From contig JAOAUB010000071.1 of the NCBI GenBank assembly GCA_030157805.1, positions 1-38,244 on the forward strand: a stretch of DNA of 38,244 bases. Reading direction: 5' to 3'. The position numbers were made by a program, and so were the translations under genes. The stretch comes from Legionellaceae bacterium. Its GTDB lineage: Bacteria > Pseudomonadota > Gammaproteobacteria > Legionellales > Legionellaceae. The notes beneath the pieces were generated by a model, which ran no database searches, was not told the DNA's origin, and saw only the letters and a list, made by a program, of their open reading frames with translations. This document shows, one piece after another, positions 35,969-38,244 of the stretch; within the stretch, counting starts at the first letter, position 1; every line of letters starts with the position of its first letter.

Positions 35969-37570
35969 GTGATTTCGTTAAACAAAGTAGCCATGGCGTT
36001 TGGTGACAGACTCTTATTTTGTGATGTTGATTTAATTCTTAACGAAGGTTCTCGTTATGCTTTAGTTGGTGCTAATGGCAGTGGAAAATCAACATTTTTT
36101 AAATTGATTACTGGCGAGGAGGCGTTATGCGCAGGCGATATCACTATCCCCAAAGAAGCGTCCATCGGCTGGTTAAAGCAAGATCAGTTTCGATATGAAG
36201 ACACCCCTATTTTAGATGTTGTTTTACAGGGTAAGCCGCGATTATGGGCTGCGCAACAAGAGCGCGATGCCTTATTGATTTCTGAAGATTGGGATGATGC
36301 TACCGGGTTTCGTTTTGCCGAATTAGAAGAAATTATCATGCATCACGACGGATATCAGGCCGCAGGTGAGATTGCAGCGATACTTGAAGGCCTTGGTATT
36401 CCTGCAATTTATCATGATAAGCCTCTCAGCGCCTTGTCAGGGGGATATAAACTTCGCGTTTTGCTGGCTCAAACTTTGTTTCAGCGCCCCTCCATTCTAT
36501 TATTAGACGAACCGACTAACCATTTAGATATTTTATCCATTCAATGGTTAGAAAAATTTTTAAAATCAAATTTCTCGGGATTGGTTATTTTTATTTCACA
36601 TGATGTTGAATTTATCAACAATATTGCGGATGCAATTTTGGATATTGATTATGGCGAAATTAAAAAATATTCTGGAAATTATCAGAAGTTTTTAGAAGAG
36701 AAGCAATTAATCGACGAACAAAAACGCGTGGAAAAGAAAAGCGCTGAAGACAAAATCGCGCATCTCCGACAATTTGTTGATCGTTTTGGCGCAAAAGCAT
36801 CCAAAGCGGCACAAGCTCGCTCGCGTGTAAAAATGATTGAAAAAATTGAAATTCCTGATGTCGTGAACTCATCAAGAATGGCACCCCATTTTAATTTTTC
36901 AGCTAAGCGCCCCTCAGGGAAACAAGTATGCCAAATTCGTCATTTAAAAAAATCATATCAAGACAAATTATTATTTAATGATCTTAATTTTGAAATTCAG
37001 CGTGGTGATAAAATTGCTATTTTAGGTGTGAATGGTAAAGGTAAATCCACATTGCTTAAGGTGATGAATCATCTTGTTGAGAAAGACGAAGGCGAAGTAG
37101 TTTGGGGTAGCGAGGTTCGGATTAGTTATTTTTCACAAGACCATCATGATTTACTTAATGAACCGACCACGGTATTTAAGTGGTTGAATGAACTGGCTTC
37201 GGATTGTACAGAACAGCAAGTACGCCAAGTTCTTGGTCAAATGTTATTTAAAAAAGACGATGTTGATAAAAATATTTTGTCATTAAGTGGTGGAGAGGCA
37301 GCCCGTTTATTATTGGCTAAGCTAATTCTTGAGGCTCCTAATGTGTTAATTCTTGACGAGCCCACTAACCATTTAGATGTTGAAACGATCGAGGTATTAG
37401 CGGAAGCTCTGGCAGTTTATCAAGGAACATTGATTGTTGTCAGTCATAACCGTTATTTTATTGAAAAATTTGCAACACGCATTTTCTATTTCTCAAAGAA
37501 TAGGGGCGTTCAGTTTGTTAAAGGTACTTACCATGAGTTTGTCGCGAAGGGTTATTTGAGTCAAGAATAA
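35969..37570 (+). CDS. ybiT: ABC-F family ATPase, YbiT type
   Basis: ABC-F proteins have two ATP-binding cassettes and no membrane domain and act on ribosomes, modulating translation. The 533-residue protein has Walker A GANGSGKS at 34-41, signature ALSGGYKLRVLLAQ, LLLDEPTNHLD, the linker with many charged residues and SKAAQARSR, then the second cassette with GVNGKGKST, SLSGGEAARLLLAK and LILDEPTNHLD. Length, IGWLKQDQF and LDIDYGEIKKYSGNY follow E. coli YbiT rather than Uup, EttA or YheS. The frame opens at a TTG (35921), but the GTG at 35969 gives the family beginning ISLNKVAMAFGD and has GGATGG upstream. Confidence 0.93.
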   Translation: MISLNKVAMAFGDRLLFCDVDLILNEGSRYALVGANGSGKSTFFKLITGEEALCAGDITIPKEASIGWLKQDQFRYEDTPILDVVLQGKPRLWAAQQERDALLISEDWDDATGFRFAELEEIIMHHDGYQAAGEIAAILEGLGIPAIYHDKPLSALSGGYKLRVLLAQTLFQRPSILLLDEPTNHLDILSIQWLEKFLKSNFSGLVIFISHDVEFINNIADAILDIDYGEIKKYSGNYQKFLEEKQLIDEQKRVEKKSAEDKIAHLRQFVDRFGAKASKAAQARSRVKMIEKIEIPDVVNSSRMAPHFNFSAKRPSGKQVCQIRHLKKSYQDKLLFNDLNFEIQRGDKIAILGVNGKGKSTLLKVMNHLVEKDEGEVVWGSEVRISYFSQDHHDLLNEPTTVFKWLNELASDCTEQQVRQVLGQMLFKKDDVDKNILSLSGGEAARLLLAKLILEAPNVLILDEPTNHLDVETIEVLAEALAVYQGTLIVVSHNRYFIEKFATRIFYFSKNRGVQFVKGTYHEFVAKGYLSQE

Positions 37571-37587
37571 AATTTGTTATGACAGAA

Positions 37588-37604
37588 GGCTTTGTTGCGT
37601 AACC
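37588..37604 (+). mobile_element. Possible insertion sequence end (IS5/IS903-like)
   Basis: GGCTTTGTTGCGTAACC resembles the terminal repeats of IS903-group elements of the IS5 family, which begin GGCTTTGTTG. It lies just after ybiT at the left border of the decayed TnpB zone. No matching opposite end, transposase or target duplication was found, so this may be a lone remnant. Confidence 0.35.
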
Positions 37605-37692
37605 CCTGGCAGTGTCTTCTTTCATCAAATTCAGGCGGATCGACGGCTTTGAGGCATGCCTAAAGATGTCATTCTATTGAGAGCGCCACTAG

Positions 37693-37896
37693 CGATCATG
37701 GCCTCTTGCTGGTGCAACGAGTGCCATAGGTATTGATGTTGGGGTTGCTCGCTTTGCAACCATGAGTGATGCTCAAAGCATTGCGCCATTAAATAGCTTT
37801 AAAAAACATCAACAGCGTTTGGCACGTTACCAACGGCGCATGAGTCATAAAGTTAAATTCAGTAGCGCTTCAGGTTTCTTCTATACAGGTGGCTAA
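37693..37896 (+). pseudogene. TnpB (IS200/IS605 OrfB) fragment
   Basis: The frame reads ...SAIGIDVGVARFATMSDAQ, then SIAPLNSFKKHQQRLARYQR and RMSHKVKFSS, the central part of TnpB proteins, where GIDVGVA holds the first catalytic RuvC aspartate (the family reads GIDLGV-x-x-x-ATLS). It is stopped upstream by TAG at 37690 and departs from the family after KFSS, ending at 37896. The N-terminal part, the second and third RuvC motifs and the zinc finger are absent, so it is an inactive fragment of an RNA-guided nuclease gene from an IS200/IS605-type element. A stretch at about 37964-38044 (HVGGGDELYTLPNETC) may be a shifted remnant of the C-terminus, but this is doubtful. No TnpA gene is present. 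Confidence 0.85.
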
Positions 37897-37909
37897 TGCC
37901 GTTAATACA

Positions 37910-37935
37910 TGAGCCTCTATGGTAATAGAGGCTCA
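37910..37935. repeat. Perfect 11-bp hairpin downstream of the TnpB fragment
   Basis: TGAGCCTCTAT and ATAGAGGCTCA are perfectly complementary around a GGTA tetraloop. There is no T run, so it is not a standard terminator. Elements of the IS200/IS605 family carry end hairpins that TnpA recognises and structured RNA at the tnpB 3' end; this could be such a remnant, though it lies only 14 bases after the fragment's stop codon. The rest of 37571-38098 shows no intact gene. Confidence 0.7.
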
Positions 37936-38098
37936 GTTAGAGAAACACGTATATGAGTCAATTCGTGTGGATCGTTCAGGGACAAGCCGCGGCACGTAGG
38001 CGGTGGCGATGAATTGTACACGCTCCCTAATGAAACCTGCTTATAATGACAAAGTCGCTTGGTAATTAGTCCGACAGTTTCCCTCGGTAATCACATTT

Positions 38099-38244
38099 CT
38101 ATAATTTAGGTATATCTGTGTCATCATCAGATGGGCTGGAATCAGAGTCTTGACATTGATTTTGAGAAAACATTCGATATGATTTCATCATCGAACTGCA
38201 ATATTTTCGATATCCTTCTGATTCGGACACTTCTTTTTGAAAAG
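38099..38244 (-). CDS. C-terminal end of an unknown protein with an acidic tail (partial)
   Basis: On the minus strand one frame is open from the right edge to a TAG at 38099, giving 47 complete codons. It reads VSESEGYRKYCSSMMKSYRM and ends with a Ser/Asp-rich tail (DSDSSPSDDDTDIPKL). The two other frames of this strand close with stops within the same stretch. The gene would start outside the window. I do not recognise it. A strongly acidic, disordered C-terminal tail is the sort of ending seen in some Legionella effectors, but the piece is too short to decide. It could also be chance coding, since 47 codons is short in AT-rich DNA. Confidence 0.45.
   Translation of the reverse strand, partial: FQKEVSESEGYRKYCSSMMKSYRMFSQNQCQDSDSSPSDDDTDIPKL

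Noticed and set aside
37668-37748. Short frame beginning MPKDVILLRAP near the IS-like end
   Set aside because: 26 codons, no ribosome binding site, and it overlaps the TnpB remnant in another frame; probably chance.
1-38244. CRISPR arrays, tRNA and rRNA genes, prophage and complete secretion or restriction systems
   Set aside because: I looked for regular repeats, tRNA-like arms, integrase and modification genes on both strands and saw none, though a tRNA or small RNA could be missed by eye.

Overview
The window looks like chromosome of an AT-rich gammaproteobacterium of the order Legionellales, most likely Legionella or a close relative. The evidence is the housekeeping gene orders (accD-folC-dedD-cvpA, leuS-lptE-holA-nadD, pilB-pilC-pilD), two Sel1-repeat proteins, a decayed astacin-type metalloprotease fragment of the kind represented by LegP, and the general codon style. 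This placement is an inference from gene content; I could run no database search. No rRNA, tRNA or CRISPR array was seen.

Layout. Positions 1-717 hold an orphan serine-rich protein gene. Positions 1020-4603 (+) form accD-folC-dedD-cvpA, linking fatty acid synthesis, folate and a septal SPOR protein; the usual neighbour purF is missing. Positions 10975-4701 (-) form the compact envelope/housekeeping operon lnt-leuS-lptE-holA-nadD. Positions 11131-13761 (+) carry a saccharopine dehydrogenase followed by an ALDH7/antiquitin-type semialdehyde dehydrogenase, a two-gene saccharopine-to-aminoadipate route. A strong inverted repeat and an exported Sel1-repeat protein follow.

Positions 20972-15246 (-) hold an MFS transporter, miaB, rluD, pgeF and a DegP/DegQ-type protease, closely packed and partly overlapping. 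Positions 25057-21246 (-) hold two related outer-membrane beta-barrel proteins, rpe and the lytic transglycosylase slt, probably one transcript. Positions 27632-25182 (-) hold ppsR (PEP synthase regulator) and glutamine-dependent nadE. A cytosolic Sel1-like gene (+) then faces the pilB-pilC-pilD operon (-), which provides type IV pilus assembly and prepilin processing. The pilB leader contains a terminator-like hairpin.

The last part (32522-38244) has a YafS-type methyltransferase-like gene, hpt with a textbook promoter very close to its start codon, yaiI, a YgjP-type metallohydrolase, a small membrane protein and the ABC-F gene ybiT. It also contains decayed accessory DNA: the C-terminal end of an astacin protease gene (35744-35924), an IS-like end, a TnpB (IS200/IS605) fragment, a perfect 11-bp hairpin, and the 3' end of an unknown acidic-tailed protein running off the right edge.

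Most of the window is ordinary core genome. The most interesting parts are the saccharopine/ALDH7 pair, the protease and TnpB remnants near the right edge, and a few unusual non-coding structures. I did not find convincing evidence of a wholly new multi-gene system.
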